Part shown: positions 1 to 9,383 of the stretch, in pieces
Layout of the letters: each line of letters opens with the position of its first letter
Position numbering within the stretch: position 1 is the stretch's first letter
Assembly: GCA_937863385.1 (NCBI GenBank)
Contig: CALMBW010000027.1
Location: forward strand, 1 to 64,000
Length of the DNA stretch: 64,000 nt
Direction: 5' to 3'
Source of the DNA: an uncultured Actinomycetes bacterium
Lineage (GTDB): Bacteria; Actinomycetota; CADDZG01; WHSQ01
Translations under genes and position numbers: made by a program
The notes under the pieces: model-generated
Seen by the model: only the letters and a program-made list of their open reading frames with translations
Told to the model about the DNA's origin: nothing
Database searches by the model: none

Positions 1-224
1 TCGTTGGCCCGGTTGACCGCGTACTCGACACCTTGCGAGATCGGCAGACCAAGTGTTGCGTAGTCACCCGAGAGCGCACCCATCGTTCCGATGGTCCAGG
101 TGCAGTCCTTCGGCTCGTCACCGCCCGCGTCGCCGCCATCTTCACCATCGTCCCCGCCACATGCGGCGGCTACGAGGGCAACGACGCACAACAGCGACGT
201 CAGCCACAACTTCTTACGACCCAT
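1..224 (-). CDS. Substrate-binding lipoprotein, branched-chain amino acid ABC type (N-terminal part)
   Basis: Only the first 74 codons are in the window; the gene runs off the left edge. The protein begins MGRKKLWLTS with a hydrophobic signal segment ending in a lipobox (VAAAC). A Gly/Asp-rich linker follows, then the segment IGTMGALSGDYATLG, which is typical of the start of LivJ/HAAT-type periplasmic binding domains. It is probably a membrane-anchored solute receptor for an ABC importer of branched-chain amino acids, amides or similar ligands. The ATG at 224 is preceded by an AAGGGGG ribosome-binding site. Ligand specificity cannot be judged from this fragment. Confidence 0.75.
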   Translation of the reverse strand, partial: MGRKKLWLTSLLCVVALVAAACGGDDGEDGGDAGGDEPKDCTWTIGTMGALSGDYATLGLPISQGVEYAVNRAN

Positions 225-516
225 CCATTCCCCCTTGCTCCGTGACCCCTATCTGGGGTCCCTACCTCCCGACACCCGCTCCGAAGGCAGGGTGTGAGAT
301 AGAGAAACTAAGCCACCGAGCGCCGTCAGACAACTACCGATGTCGTAGCAGCCCCCGGCGACCCCCGCATCGCCCCTGTGGCGGGCAAGAAATACCTCGC
401 GAGGCCACGGAGAACCGTGCCCGGCCGGGGGGTTCTTCGTCGTTGCCCCGGGCCCGACCCGGTACGCCTCGACCACGCTGAGTGGTCGGGTAAGGGCATC
501 TCCATCACGGGCAGTA

Positions 517-3096
517 ATGTCCCGTCTAGCACGAACTGGGATGAGGACTACTCGGGACGAGGACTTGGCTGACGAAGCGCGCGGCACGACCACCGACCAG
601 ATACAGGCACATCTATTGGATCAAGCCCAGGCCGCGCTCGTCGCCATGGACCTCGACGGCAACGTCACGCACTGGAATCGTTATGCCGAGATCCTCTACG
701 GGTTGACATCGATCGAGGCCCTGGGCAAGCGGGGCCGCGATCTGTTGCCACCCCCTTCACAGCTCAGCGAATACGACAAGGCGTTCCAGATCGCAGCATC
801 GGGGGGGACCTGGGAGGCGGATATGCAGGCGCTCCGCCAACACCAACAATCCCTATACGTGCACTCAACGTACTCACCCTTGGCCGACTCGAACTCAGAG
901 GTGATCGGGGTCCTCTGCGTTTCCTTCGACATAACGCAGAGGATCCGCTCGGAACGTGCGCGGGTCCTTTCCCATGAGGTCACCCAAACGTTGTCCGAGT
1001 CAGATCACGTTTTCGAGGCAACGCCTCAGATCCTCAAAGCGATCTGTATCAACTTCAACTGGGAGTTCGGGGGACTTTGGCAGGTCGACAAGATGGCCAA
1101 CGAGCTTCGTTGCGTAGATGTTTGGCACCAGTCCGGGAACCGCCTGGCCGAGTTCGAGGAAGCCACTCGATGGATGACCCTCAAGAAGGGAGAGGGATTG
1201 CCGGGGCGCGTCTGGGATGCGCGCGCGCCCCGCTGGATCGCCGATCTCTCGGTTGATATGAACATCCCCCGCCGTTCCGCCGCAGACAAGGTCGGTTTCC
1301 ATGCCGGCGTCGGATTCCCGATACTCCTGCGGGCAGAGGTACTCGGCATCATGGAGTTCTTCAGCCCGGAGATCCGAGAGCCGGAAGAAGAACTGATCGA
1401 GACCATGATGGCGATCGGGAGTCAGATCGGTCAGTTCATGGAACGCAAGCAAGCCGAAGAGAGGCAACGACTTACCGAGGCTCGCAAGACGGCCATCGTG
1501 GAGTCCGCCCTCGACAGCATCATCATCATGGATCACCTCGGATACATCCAGGAGTTCAACCCCGCCGCCGAGCAAACCTTTGGCTACTCGCGGGAAGAAG
1601 CGATCGGCAAGGAGATGGCCGGGATGATCATCCCCGAGCGCTTGCGCGATGCCCATCGCAGAGGACTCTTGAACTATCTGGAGACCGGCGATGGTCCCGT
1701 GATCGGCAACCGCATCGAGATCGTTGCCGTGCGCTCAACCGGCGAGGAATTCCCTATCGAACTCGCCGTCCAGCGTGTTGACGTCCCCGGCCCCCCTGTC
1801 TTCTCCGGCTATATCCGCGACATCACCGAGCGCAAGGAATCGGAGAGCGAACGACTGCGGTTGCTCGAAGCGGAGCAGAAGGCGCGGGCCGATGCCGAAC
1901 GAGCCTCCAAGCGCTTATCGCAGCTGCAAAGGATCACCGACGCTGCACTTTCGCACCTCTCGGTTAACGAGCTGCTCGACGAGCTGCTCGCCCGCATCAC
2001 CGAAACACTTTCCAGTGACACGACCGCCATCTTGTTGATGCGGGAAGAGGGCGAGGATCTGACGGTCCGAGCTGCCCGCGGGGTCAAGAGCGACATCTCA
2101 ACGCTTCCGCCCGTGCCGCTAGGCGAGCAGGCTGCAGGCATCGTCGCCGCCACCCGCGAACCATTGACGATCGATGCTCTTTCAAAGAGTGAGATCCAAG
2201 CTCCCGTGCTTCGCTCCGAGGGCATGGAGTCCCTCATGGCTGTGCCTCTGATGCTGGAGAACCGGGCACTTGGAGTGCTCTTGACTGCCTCGAAAGAGGA
2301 AGCCCATTACTCGGCCGACGACCTGATGCTGCTACAGCTCGCCGCCGACCGGATCGCCCCGGGCATCCAGAACGCCAGCCTCTTCGAACGCGAGCACCAG
2401 ATCGCCACTCAGTTGCAGCAGAGCCTGCTTCCCAGCCGATTGCCAACTTTCGACACCATGGAGATCGCCGTCCGTTACGTGCCCGGGGGATCCGGGCTCG
2501 CCGTTGGTGGCGACTGGTACGACGCCTTGTCCTTACCCGACGGATCGGTAGGGGTCACCATCGGCGACGTTGTCGGAAAAGGGATCCGGGCGGCTTCTGT
2601 CATGGGGCAGCTGCGCAACTCGCTGAGGGTGTTCGCGCTAGAGGGACATGCACCGGATCGGGTCGTCACCCGCATAAACCGGCTCTCGGACACGTTCGAC
2701 CGAGCCACCATGGCCACCTTGATCTATGGAACATACGATCCCACCGCTCGCATCTTCAGGCTTACCAATGCCGGTCACCCTCCCCCATTGATCGTTACGA
2801 GATCGGGGGCCAGGTTCCTCGAAACCACGGCGAACATCCCGCTAGGCGTAGCTGAGGATGAGGAATTCACCATGGAAAGTTTCACGCTCGAGACCGGCGA
2901 CATCGTAGTGATGTACACCGACGGTTTGATCGAGAGCCCTTCAGCGAGCATCGATCAGGGCATGGAGGAGCTACGCGCGGCCGTCGTCGATGGCCCGCAA
3001 GATCTCGAACTACTGTGCAACTCGGTCCTTGAAGTCATCTTCAGAGAGCGCGAGCGCTCGGATGACACCGCCATCTTGATGTTCCGGGTCCGCTAG
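517..3096 (+). CDS. PAS/GAF sensor SpoIIE-type protein serine phosphatase
   Basis: This 859-residue protein has a multi-sensor layout: PAS (about 30-145, ending VSFDITQRIRSE), GAF (about 150-305), PAS (about 320-440, with FNPAAEQTFGYSREEAIG), GAF (about 470-620), then a C-terminal PP2C/SpoIIE phosphatase domain (about 640-855). The phosphatase has GGDWYDA, IGDVVGKG, NAGHPPPL, YTDGLIES and the closing SDDTAIL, which supply the metal-binding aspartates. The family dephosphorylates anti-anti-sigma factors (RsbU/RsbP role) in response to signals sensed by PAS/GAF. No transmembrane segment is seen, so it is probably cytosolic. No anti-sigma partner gene is adjacent. An in-frame ATG at 541 is an alternative start; neither start has a strong ribosome-binding site. 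The 292 bases upstream hold no gene that I can support. Confidence 0.9.
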   Translation: MSRLARTGMRTTRDEDLADEARGTTTDQIQAHLLDQAQAALVAMDLDGNVTHWNRYAEILYGLTSIEALGKRGRDLLPPPSQLSEYDKAFQIAASGGTWEADMQALRQHQQSLYVHSTYSPLADSNSEVIGVLCVSFDITQRIRSERARVLSHEVTQTLSESDHVFEATPQILKAICINFNWEFGGLWQVDKMANELRCVDVWHQSGNRLAEFEEATRWMTLKKGEGLPGRVWDARAPRWIADLSVDMNIPRRSAADKVGFHAGVGFPILLRAEVLGIMEFFSPEIREPEEELIETMMAIGSQIGQFMERKQAEERQRLTEARKTAIVESALDSIIIMDHLGYIQEFNPAAEQTFGYSREEAIGKEMAGMIIPERLRDAHRRGLLNYLETGDGPVIGNRIEIVAVRSTGEEFPIELAVQRVDVPGPPVFSGYIRDITERKESESERLRLLEAEQKARADAERASKRLSQLQRITDAALSHLSVNELLDELLARITETLSSDTTAILLMREEGEDLTVRAARGVKSDISTLPPVPLGEQAAGIVAATREPLTIDALSKSEIQAPVLRSEGMESLMAVPLMLENRALGVLLTASKEEAHYSADDLMLLQLAADRIAPGIQNASLFEREHQIATQLQQSLLPSRLPTFDTMEIAVRYVPGGSGLAVGGDWYDALSLPDGSVGVTIGDVVGKGIRAASVMGQLRNSLRVFALEGHAPDRVVTRINRLSDTFDRATMATLIYGTYDPTARIFRLTNAGHPPPLIVTRSGARFLETTANIPLGVAEDEEFTMESFTLETGDIVVMYTDGLIESPSASIDQGMEELRAAVVDGPQDLELLCNSVLEVIFRERERSDDTAILMFRVR

Positions 3097-3200
3097 AAGG
3101 TCCCCAGCGGGACGCAATCATCTCGATAACCTGCACGACCGCTTCAGCCACCCTGTCCAAGCAGAAGGACATCGGGTGGCGTCGAGCCCACCGGACCTCG

Positions 3201-4079
3201 CTAGATAGCCAAACCTCCACAAGCCCTTAGGTCCGCCCGGCGCGCCGCCCGGACTTCCGCCCGGACCCGCCGCTGCAGTCCTTGCCGCGCTCGGCGCAGT
3301 TGTTTGCCAGAGGACTTCGGTCGCAGCGCGTTCTGCAACCTCAGCAATGACGAATCTGTTCGCCTGAACGACATCACGAACGCCGGAGAGCGATCCGCTT
3401 CTCCCTGAGCGACGAGGACGGCGAGCGTGCGAGCCCGCACGTGGCGCGCCTTTCGAACATCCTTCACCCACGCACGGCGTGGGCGTGGGCGTGCAGCCTG
3501 CACACCAAGCCGTGACGCCTTCTGACAGGCTCGCTTGCTCGTAGAGATCGTTTCCTCTGCTTCCTCGATAACTTCGGGGATGGTGTCGGGGTCACGCCCT
3601 TCCTCCGAGGAGTTGAAGGCGAAGAAGGCACCCGCAAGGCCGAGGGCAACGGCAACTACCGCACCGATCGGCCGGGCCAGCGATCGCGAAGCGCTCTTGG
3701 ACTCGGGCATCTCGAGGGGCAAGGTCGACTCGGACTCGGCTAGAACGGGTGCCGATGCCCCTGTCATCGTGTCGGCCGACTGCCACGGTTCGACCACCTG
3801 CAAGGTAGTTCCACCGAGCTTCACCGAGTCACCGCCATGAAGCCGCATCTCGTCGTCGATGCGCAGACCATTGACGAAGGTTCCGTTCGTGGAATCCAAG
3901 TCGTTCACGAACAAGCGGCCATCCCGAACGACGAAACGAGCGTGCCGGCGCGAAAGGAGTGGGTCGTCGATGGTGAGATCGGCTCCGAGCCGCCCGATCG
4001 TCAGGTCGCGCTCCACCGTGACCGACTTGCTACTCGCGGGACCCGAGGTCACTCGCAGTTCGAAGACCGGGCCGCTCAT
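3201..4079 (-). CDS. FHA-domain membrane protein with Arg-rich tail
   Basis: Residues 1-97 form a forkhead-associated domain with the GR, SRRHA and N-S-T-N-GT-V-N signatures (LTIGRLGADL, LLSRRHARF, LDSTNGTFVNG). The domain binds phosphothreonine peptides. A Ser/Glu-rich linker follows, then one transmembrane segment (about 137-158, GAVVAVALGLAGAFFAF). After it comes an acidic stretch and a strongly basic tail of about 115 residues with many Arg and Ala. The start overlaps the stop of the upstream aminopeptidase gene by ATGA, so the two are likely co-translated. The tail is not recognisable as a domain. It may be disordered and bind nucleic acid or wall polymer, or the reading frame may have been lost late in the gene. 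The FHA call is firm; the role is unknown. Confidence 0.8.
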   Translation of the reverse strand: MSGPVFELRVTSGPASSKSVTVERDLTIGRLGADLTIDDPLLSRRHARFVVRDGRLFVNDLDSTNGTFVNGLRIDDEMRLHGGDSVKLGGTTLQVVEPWQSADTMTGASAPVLAESESTLPLEMPESKSASRSLARPIGAVVAVALGLAGAFFAFNSSEEGRDPDTIPEVIEEAEETISTSKRACQKASRLGVQAARPRPRRAWVKDVRKARHVRARTLAVLVAQGEADRSPAFVMSFRRTDSSLLRLQNALRPKSSGKQLRRARQGLQRRVRAEVRAARRADLRACGGLAI

Positions 4080-5002
4080 GTGGTCAGGACCTCGGCACCA
4101 TCATCGGTGACGACAACTGTGTGCTCGAACTGAGCGGTCCGCGAAAAGTCGGCGGTAACGGCGGTCCAGCCGTCGGGCCAGATCCGGTGACGCCAGGTTC
4201 CGGCCGCGATCATCGGCTCGACCGTAAAGACCATGCCCGGACGCATCTCGGTGTTGTAGGCGGGGTCGTAGTAATGCGGGATCGACAGACCATTGTGGAA
4301 GAGTTCACCGATGCCATGTCCGGAGAATGCCCGAACGACCGAGTATCCAAACCGAGATGCGTGCGCCTCGATCGCCCGTCCGATGTCCGAGATCGGGCTA
4401 CCGGGAGAGACGGCAGCGATACCTTTCTCACAACACTCGCGCGTGATCTCGATCAGGTGCAGGTGGTCGGGATGAACAACGCCCACGGGATAGGTGGCAT
4501 CCACGTCTCCGTGCACTCCGTCCAGGAACACCGTGATGTCGATGTTTACGATGTCGCCATCGCAAAGTGCCCGGCTGTCAGGGATGCCGTGGCAGATCAC
4601 CTCGTTCACTGAGATGCAGCAGGACTTCGGGTAGCCCTTGTAGTTCAGGGTGCTCGGATAGGCCCCCTCTTCGATACATCTGCGATGGATGAACGCGTCG
4701 ATGTCTTCGCTCGTAACTCCAACATCGACGAGACCTGCTGCTTCGTCTAAGAGACGCTTCGCCAACCGGCTCGCCCTCCGGATGCGAGCGATCGTTCCGG
4801 CCGGTGCGATCGGAGACGACGACTCCTGTGCCGGTTGCCCCGTCACGGCGTAGTCGGGCCGTGGGATGCGAGGGGGCACCTCCCTGATGGGTGAGATCCG
4901 CCCCGCCCGGACCGGAAGGTCAGATAGCCGATGGCATCTCTTGTACTTCTTGCCACTCCCGCACCAACAGGGATCGTTAGATCGGATCGTTGCTTGTATC
5001 AG
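4076..5002 (-). CDS. map: Methionine aminopeptidase, type I, with N-terminal SEC-C zinc motif
   Basis: This enzyme removes the initiator methionine from nascent proteins. The catalytic domain carries the five metal ligands of the pita-bread fold: D (IDITVFLDG), D (HGDVDATYPVG), H (GHGIGELFH), E (TVEPMI) and E (FEHTVV). The family HYYDP/MRPGM context is also present. A GTG at 4879 has its GGGAGG overlapping the start codon, so it is unlikely to be used. The open frame continues upstream through NDPCWCGSGKKYKRCHR, a SEC-C zinc motif known at the N terminus of chlamydial and other bacterial MetAPs. No ATG, GTG or TTG precedes that motif in frame. A CTG at 5002 lies 7 bases after GAGGAG and gives a protein of about 308 residues. 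The stop overlaps the FHA gene. Function is certain; the CTG start is inferred. Confidence 0.85.
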   Translation of the reverse strand: MIQATIRSNDPCWCGSGKKYKRCHRLSDLPVRAGRISPIREVPPRIPRPDYAVTGQPAQESSSPIAPAGTIARIRRASRLAKRLLDEAAGLVDVGVTSEDIDAFIHRRCIEEGAYPSTLNYKGYPKSCCISVNEVICHGIPDSRALCDGDIVNIDITVFLDGVHGDVDATYPVGVVHPDHLHLIEITRECCEKGIAAVSPGSPISDIGRAIEAHASRFGYSVVRAFSGHGIGELFHNGLSIPHYYDPAYNTEMRPGMVFTVEPMIAAGTWRHRIWPDGWTAVTADFSRTAQFEHTVVVTDDGAEVLTT

Positions 5003-5006
5003 TGGC

Positions 5007-6644
5007 CTACTCCTCGGCCATGAACGGATAGCGGTAATCCGTCGGCGGGGCGAAGGTTTCCTTTATCGAGCGTGGGCTGACCCAGCGGATCAGGTTCCAC
5101 ATCGAGCCCGCCTTGTCGTTCGTGCCGGAACGTCGTGCCCCACCGAAGGGTTGTTGACCCACCACCGCACCGGTTGGTTTGTCGTTGACATAGAAGTTCC
5201 CTGCCGAGAAGCGGAGGCGCTTCTTGGCCTCGACGACCGCCTGCTTGTCGTTCGAGAACACGGCCCCAGTAAGTGCATAAGGAGAGGTCTGGTCGACAAC
5301 CCCAAGGGTGTCCGAGAAGTCGCTCTCGGGGTACACGTACGCAGTGACTATCGGACCGAAGAGCTCTTCGCGCATCAAACGAGCATTGGGGTCCTCTGTC
5401 TTGAGAACGGTTGGGCGCACGAAATATCCAGTCGCGTCGTCCACCTCTCCCCCGGCCACGACCTCCATCCCCACCGAGCTCTTCGCTTCCGCCAATGCGT
5501 CTGAATGCTTGGCGAATGCACGGTCGTCGATCACGGCGCCCATGAAGTTCGTGAAGTCCGTGACATCACCCATCTTGATCTGAGGGACCTCATCCGCCAG
5601 CTTCTCCTTGACGGCGTTCCACAGGTTGCTGGGGATGTAGACACGCGATGCGGCGCTGCACTTCTGGCCTTGGTATTCGAAGCTCCCTCGGATGATCGCC
5701 GTCGCGACGGCTTCGGCGTCTGCAGACGGATGGGCGATGATGAAGTCCTTGCCCCCGGTCTCGCCGACGATGCGTGGGTAGCTGCGGTAGGAGTCGATGT
5801 TCTGCCCGACCTTGGACCACATCCAATTGAAGGTTGGGGTCGAACCGGTGAAGTGGATCCCCGACATCTCAGGGTGAGACAGGACCATCTCACCGATCTC
5901 GGGGCCAGGTCCATGGATCATGTTGATCACGCCGGGGGGAACCCCCGCCTCTTCGAATAGCTTCATCAAGAAGTGGGCGGAGTAAGCCTGAGTAAGCGAC
6001 GGTTTCCACACCACCGTGTTACCCATGAGAGCCGGAGCCGTCGGCAGGTTCGCGGCGATCGACGTGAAGTTGAAGGGCGTTACTGCGAACACAAAGCCCT
6101 CGAGCGGCCGATAGTCCATCTGGTTCCACATGCCCGGGCCAGAGATCGGCTGCTCGGCATAGATACGCGCTGCGTACTCGACGTTGAAACGCCAGAAGTC
6201 GATGAGCTCGCAAGCAGCATCGATCTCGGCCTGATAGACGGTCTTGGACTGCCCGAGCATCGTTGCAGCATTCAACGTGTCACGCCACGGCCCGGCTAGA
6301 AGCTCCGCTGCCCGCAGGAAAACAGCCGCTCGCTCCTCCCACGGAAGTGCCGCCCAGTCGGCCTGCGCATGCAGGGCCGCCTCGATGGCTTGGGTGGTGT
6401 GCTCGGCACCGGATCGATGGACGTCGCCCAAGATGTGCTTAGTGTCGTGTGGCATCACGGTCTCGTAGATATCCCCCGAGCTGATCGCGCGGCCACCGAT
6501 GACCATCGGGATCTCGACACGATCAGACGCCATCTGGTCAAGACGGACCTTCAGGCTCGCTCGCTCTGGCGAGCCCGGCAAGTAACCCTTCACGGGCTCG
6601 TTGTGGGCCGGAGGGGGACGCAGTATCGAGAAGTTGGTTGCCAT
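5007..6644 (-). CDS. pruA: L-glutamate gamma-semialdehyde (1-pyrroline-5-carboxylate) dehydrogenase
   Basis: This enzyme oxidises glutamate semialdehyde to glutamate with NAD+, the second step of proline catabolism. The sequence (545 residues from ATG 6644) has the family start FSILRPPPAHNEPVKGYLPG. It also has AVTPFNFTSIA (cofactor entry), the general-base Glu in VGETGGKDF and the catalytic Cys in YQGQKCSAASR. The C-terminal oligomerisation part contains FGGARRSGTNDKAG. ATG 6644 follows GAGGTC at a good distance; an upstream ATG at 6662 lacks one. The length fits the stand-alone, non-PutA form. No proline dehydrogenase is next to it. The stop lies 4 bases from the proposed CTG start of the aminopeptidase gene, so the two may share a transcript. 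Confidence 0.92.
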   Translation of the reverse strand: MATNFSILRPPPAHNEPVKGYLPGSPERASLKVRLDQMASDRVEIPMVIGGRAISSGDIYETVMPHDTKHILGDVHRSGAEHTTQAIEAALHAQADWAALPWEERAAVFLRAAELLAGPWRDTLNAATMLGQSKTVYQAEIDAACELIDFWRFNVEYAARIYAEQPISGPGMWNQMDYRPLEGFVFAVTPFNFTSIAANLPTAPALMGNTVVWKPSLTQAYSAHFLMKLFEEAGVPPGVINMIHGPGPEIGEMVLSHPEMSGIHFTGSTPTFNWMWSKVGQNIDSYRSYPRIVGETGGKDFIIAHPSADAEAVATAIIRGSFEYQGQKCSAASRVYIPSNLWNAVKEKLADEVPQIKMGDVTDFTNFMGAVIDDRAFAKHSDALAEAKSSVGMEVVAGGEVDDATGYFVRPTVLKTEDPNARLMREELFGPIVTAYVYPESDFSDTLGVVDQTSPYALTGAVFSNDKQAVVEAKKRLRFSAGNFYVNDKPTGAVVGQQPFGGARRSGTNDKAGSMWNLIRWVSPRSIKETFAPPTDYRYPFMAEE

Positions 6645-6819
6645 GTGTTGACCTCGCTTCATCGCGATCTAGGGAACCTAACCAGGGTAGCCGAACGCCT
6701 TCGGCAGACCGAGCGGCAGGCTTGTGCCCAGTCCGGCGGCAACCTTCGGGGTCCGGTGCAAGTCCTATAGTGGATGCGAACACCACCGACATCTGCAGCC
6801 GAACCTTCGGGGTCGATCC

Positions 6820-8253
6820 TTGCTCTTTCCAACTACTGACTTCGCCATATTCTTCTGCGTCGTTTTCACGGCGAGCTGGCTGCTCATGCCCTATCGAGCC
6901 GCTTGGAAGATCTTCATGACAGCAGCGAGCTACGTCTTCTACGCGTGGTGGGACCCGGGTCTGGTCTGGCTGCTGGCTGCGGTGACCGTCACGGCACAGC
7001 TTGGGGCGATCTGGGTCAACGCAAGCGAACCATCGACCCGTCGGAGAACCGCTCTGTCGGCTTCGGTGGGACTCGTCCTGCTTCCACTGCTTTGGTTCAA
7101 GTACTACGGGTTCATCTCGGTAACCGCAGCCGATCTCTTCGGCCGTTGGGGTGCCGGCGCGCCTCTTCCACTGCTGCAGATCGTCTTACCGGTAGGCATC
7201 TCGTTCTACACGTTCATGGCCATCTCTTACGTCGTCGACATCTACCGCAAGGAGCTAGCACCGGCCGGTTGGTTGGATCTATCGCTTTACCTGTCCTTCT
7301 TCCCCCATCTGGTCGCCGGGCCGATCGTTCGAGCAGGCGAACTGATCCCCCAGTTCGCAACCGCACGAGACCCTGCAAGGATAGATGTGGGGCATGCTGC
7401 CCGGTTGATCTTCAGGGGTCTTTTCAAGAAGGTCGTCGTCTCATCGTTCCTGGCGACACAGATCGTCGATCCCGTTTTTGCCGATCCTTCGGGATACTCG
7501 TCGCTCGACGTCCTGTTCGCGATCTATGCGTACTCGATCGTCATCTATTCGGACTTCTCTGGATACACGGACATCGCCATCGGCGTCGCCGAGTTGCTCG
7601 GATTCGGATTCCCTCACAACTTCGACTGCCCCTACATCGCACGGTCATTGCAGGACTTCTGGCGTCGCTGGCACATCACGTTGTCTCGGTGGTTGCGCGA
7701 TTACCTCTACATCCCGCTGGGCGGTTCCAGGACAACCTCGGAACGCGTCTACTTCAACATCCTGCTCACGATGCTGTTGGGAGGGCTATGGCATGGTGCC
7801 GGGTGGACCTTCATGATCTGGGGAGCGATCCACGGTGTCGGCCAAGCGACCGGCCACTTCCGGCGCTCGCGCACCGGCCGCACGGAGAAGCGAGCAGACG
7901 GCCCTTTGGTACGAGCCCGGCAGATCTTCATCACGTTTCACATCGTCAGCTTCGCGTGGATCTTCTTTAGAGCAGACTCCGTGGGACAAGCCTGGGATGT
8001 CATCTCAAGCCTCGTGACCAACCTCAGATCACCCGAGCTGTTGACAGTATGGGTCGCCGCGATCGTCCTGGGTGCCATCGCAGCTCAGTTCGTCGGTTCG
8101 GTTCCAACACTGGCCGCTTCTATCTCGGCCGGGTGGAAAGCGTTCGGGGCGTCGTCACCGCTGGCCCAAGGCACGGTGGGAGCGGTAGCTCTGTTCGCGA
8201 TCACCACCCTCGGACCCGAAGGTGTAGCTCCTTTCATCTACTTCAGGTTCTGA
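6820..8253 (+). CDS. MBOAT-family membrane O-acyltransferase (AlgI-like)
   Basis: This polytopic membrane protein (about 477 residues from TTG 6820, beginning LLFPTTDFAIFF, the usual AlgI-like N terminus) has some ten hydrophobic segments. Conserved MBOAT/AlgI signatures include FPHLVAGPIVR, DFWRRWHITLSRWLRDYLYI, and GLWHGAGWTFMIWG with the catalytic His. AlgI-type proteins move acetyl groups across the membrane to a periplasmic or extracellular SGNH partner that acetylates a polysaccharide. The next gene starts one base after this stop and encodes an exported SGNH protein, which supports that role. The open frame extends upstream to 6724, but that part is not membrane-like and does not match the family. 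The substrate polymer is unknown. Confidence 0.87.
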   Translation: MLFPTTDFAIFFCVVFTASWLLMPYRAAWKIFMTAASYVFYAWWDPGLVWLLAAVTVTAQLGAIWVNASEPSTRRRTALSASVGLVLLPLLWFKYYGFISVTAADLFGRWGAGAPLPLLQIVLPVGISFYTFMAISYVVDIYRKELAPAGWLDLSLYLSFFPHLVAGPIVRAGELIPQFATARDPARIDVGHAARLIFRGLFKKVVVSSFLATQIVDPVFADPSGYSSLDVLFAIYAYSIVIYSDFSGYTDIAIGVAELLGFGFPHNFDCPYIARSLQDFWRRWHITLSRWLRDYLYIPLGGSRTTSERVYFNILLTMLLGGLWHGAGWTFMIWGAIHGVGQATGHFRRSRTGRTEKRADGPLVRARQIFITFHIVSFAWIFFRADSVGQAWDVISSLVTNLRSPELLTVWVAAIVLGAIAAQFVGSVPTLAASISAGWKAFGASSPLAQGTVGAVALFAITTLGPEGVAPFIYFRF

Positions 8254-8254
8254 G

Positions 8255-9343
8255 ATGGCCGACCCGACGCTCTCTCCCGAGAAGAACATTGCATCAACGT
8301 CATGGCTCCGCGCGTGCCTCGCTCTGTTCATCTGCCTCGGTCTGTGGCTGCTCCTCTCGGCTCCCAGGTTGGAGCATTCGGCTTCTGCGTCACCCGACGG
8401 TTTGCGCCGCACGGCAGCGCTCAGCATCCTGCGTCCGGTCGCGCGCTTCAGTGAGGCGATCGGGCTCGCAGATGCAACCGCCGCCATCCAGACCGCTTTC
8501 GGAAAGGATCCCGACGAGCCCCCCGGTGGCGAGCTTGACCTGGAGGAGGAGCTCGCAGGCGAAGAACTTCCACCGTTGCCCCCCCAAGAGATCCGGCCTC
8601 CCGTAAAGATCCAGCCACCCGACCAACCCCGGCCGGACGAGAAGAAAGCTGATCCTCAACGATCCCCGCGCGACACACCCTTGCGCCGTCCGAGCGAGCG
8701 CTATCGGCTTCGAGTGGCGGTGGTCGGAGATTCCCTCGCGCAAGGTTTGGGCGACGCCATGCGCAGGACATTTCGAAGTTCGTTGGTCCATGTACTCGAC
8801 GTTGGAAGGCTCGCAACAGGGCTGGCACGAGCCGACTACTTCGACTGGGTCGATGCGATGGGGAAGATCTCGAGGCGCTACGACCCGGACGTAGTAGTAG
8901 TGATGGTGGGAAGCAACGACAAACAGTCTGTCGTCTTCCCGAGTGGCCGAACCGTGGTCAGTGGCGATCCGGATTGGGGCGCTGCTTACCGTCAACGGAT
9001 AGCCGATCTCCTCGGCGCGACGAAGCAACGCGCTCACATCGTTTGGGTCGGGTTACCGCCGGTGAGAGACCGCGGAAAGAGCCGACTCTTTCGAATCTAC
9101 AACGACATGTACGAGGCCATGCTGCAAGAGCGGCGCGACGCCAGGTTCGTCGACATCTGGGATACCTTCGCCGACTCCGACGGAAACTATCGGGCCTACG
9201 GCCGGGGGCCGGATGGCAAGGTGGTGCTACTGCGAGCGGGTGATGGTGCTCACTTCTCCGTTACCGGATACGACATGATCGTTGACCTGGCTCTGCAGGT
9301 GATGCAGAACCGTTGGGATCTGACGCGAAAGGTCCTTCGATAG
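8255..9343 (+). CDS. Membrane-anchored SGNH hydrolase/acetyltransferase (DUF459-like)
   Basis: The 362-residue protein has an N-terminal signal anchor (about 18-37, LRACLALFICLGLWLLLSA) and a Pro/Glu-rich linker (about 85-150). A C-terminal SGNH domain follows with the Ser block VVGDSLAQG, the Asn block VVMVGSNDKQ and the final Asp/His block DGAHFSVTGYDM. It is translationally coupled to the MBOAT gene: stop 8253, start 8255. I infer that it accepts acyl groups delivered by the MBOAT protein and puts them on, or takes them off, a cell-surface polymer, as in AlgI/AlgX and PatA/PatB pairs. The DUF459 resemblance rests on the motif pattern only. Confidence 0.82.
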   Translation: MADPTLSPEKNIASTSWLRACLALFICLGLWLLLSAPRLEHSASASPDGLRRTAALSILRPVARFSEAIGLADATAAIQTAFGKDPDEPPGGELDLEEELAGEELPPLPPQEIRPPVKIQPPDQPRPDEKKADPQRSPRDTPLRRPSERYRLRVAVVGDSLAQGLGDAMRRTFRSSLVHVLDVGRLATGLARADYFDWVDAMGKISRRYDPDVVVVMVGSNDKQSVVFPSGRTVVSGDPDWGAAYRQRIADLLGATKQRAHIVWVGLPPVRDRGKSRLFRIYNDMYEAMLQERRDARFVDIWDTFADSDGNYRAYGRGPDGKVVLLRAGDGAHFSVTGYDMIVDLALQVMQNRWDLTRKVLR

Positions 9344-9383
9344 GACTTCACCTACACAGACCCCATCGGGGATACTCGGAGTC

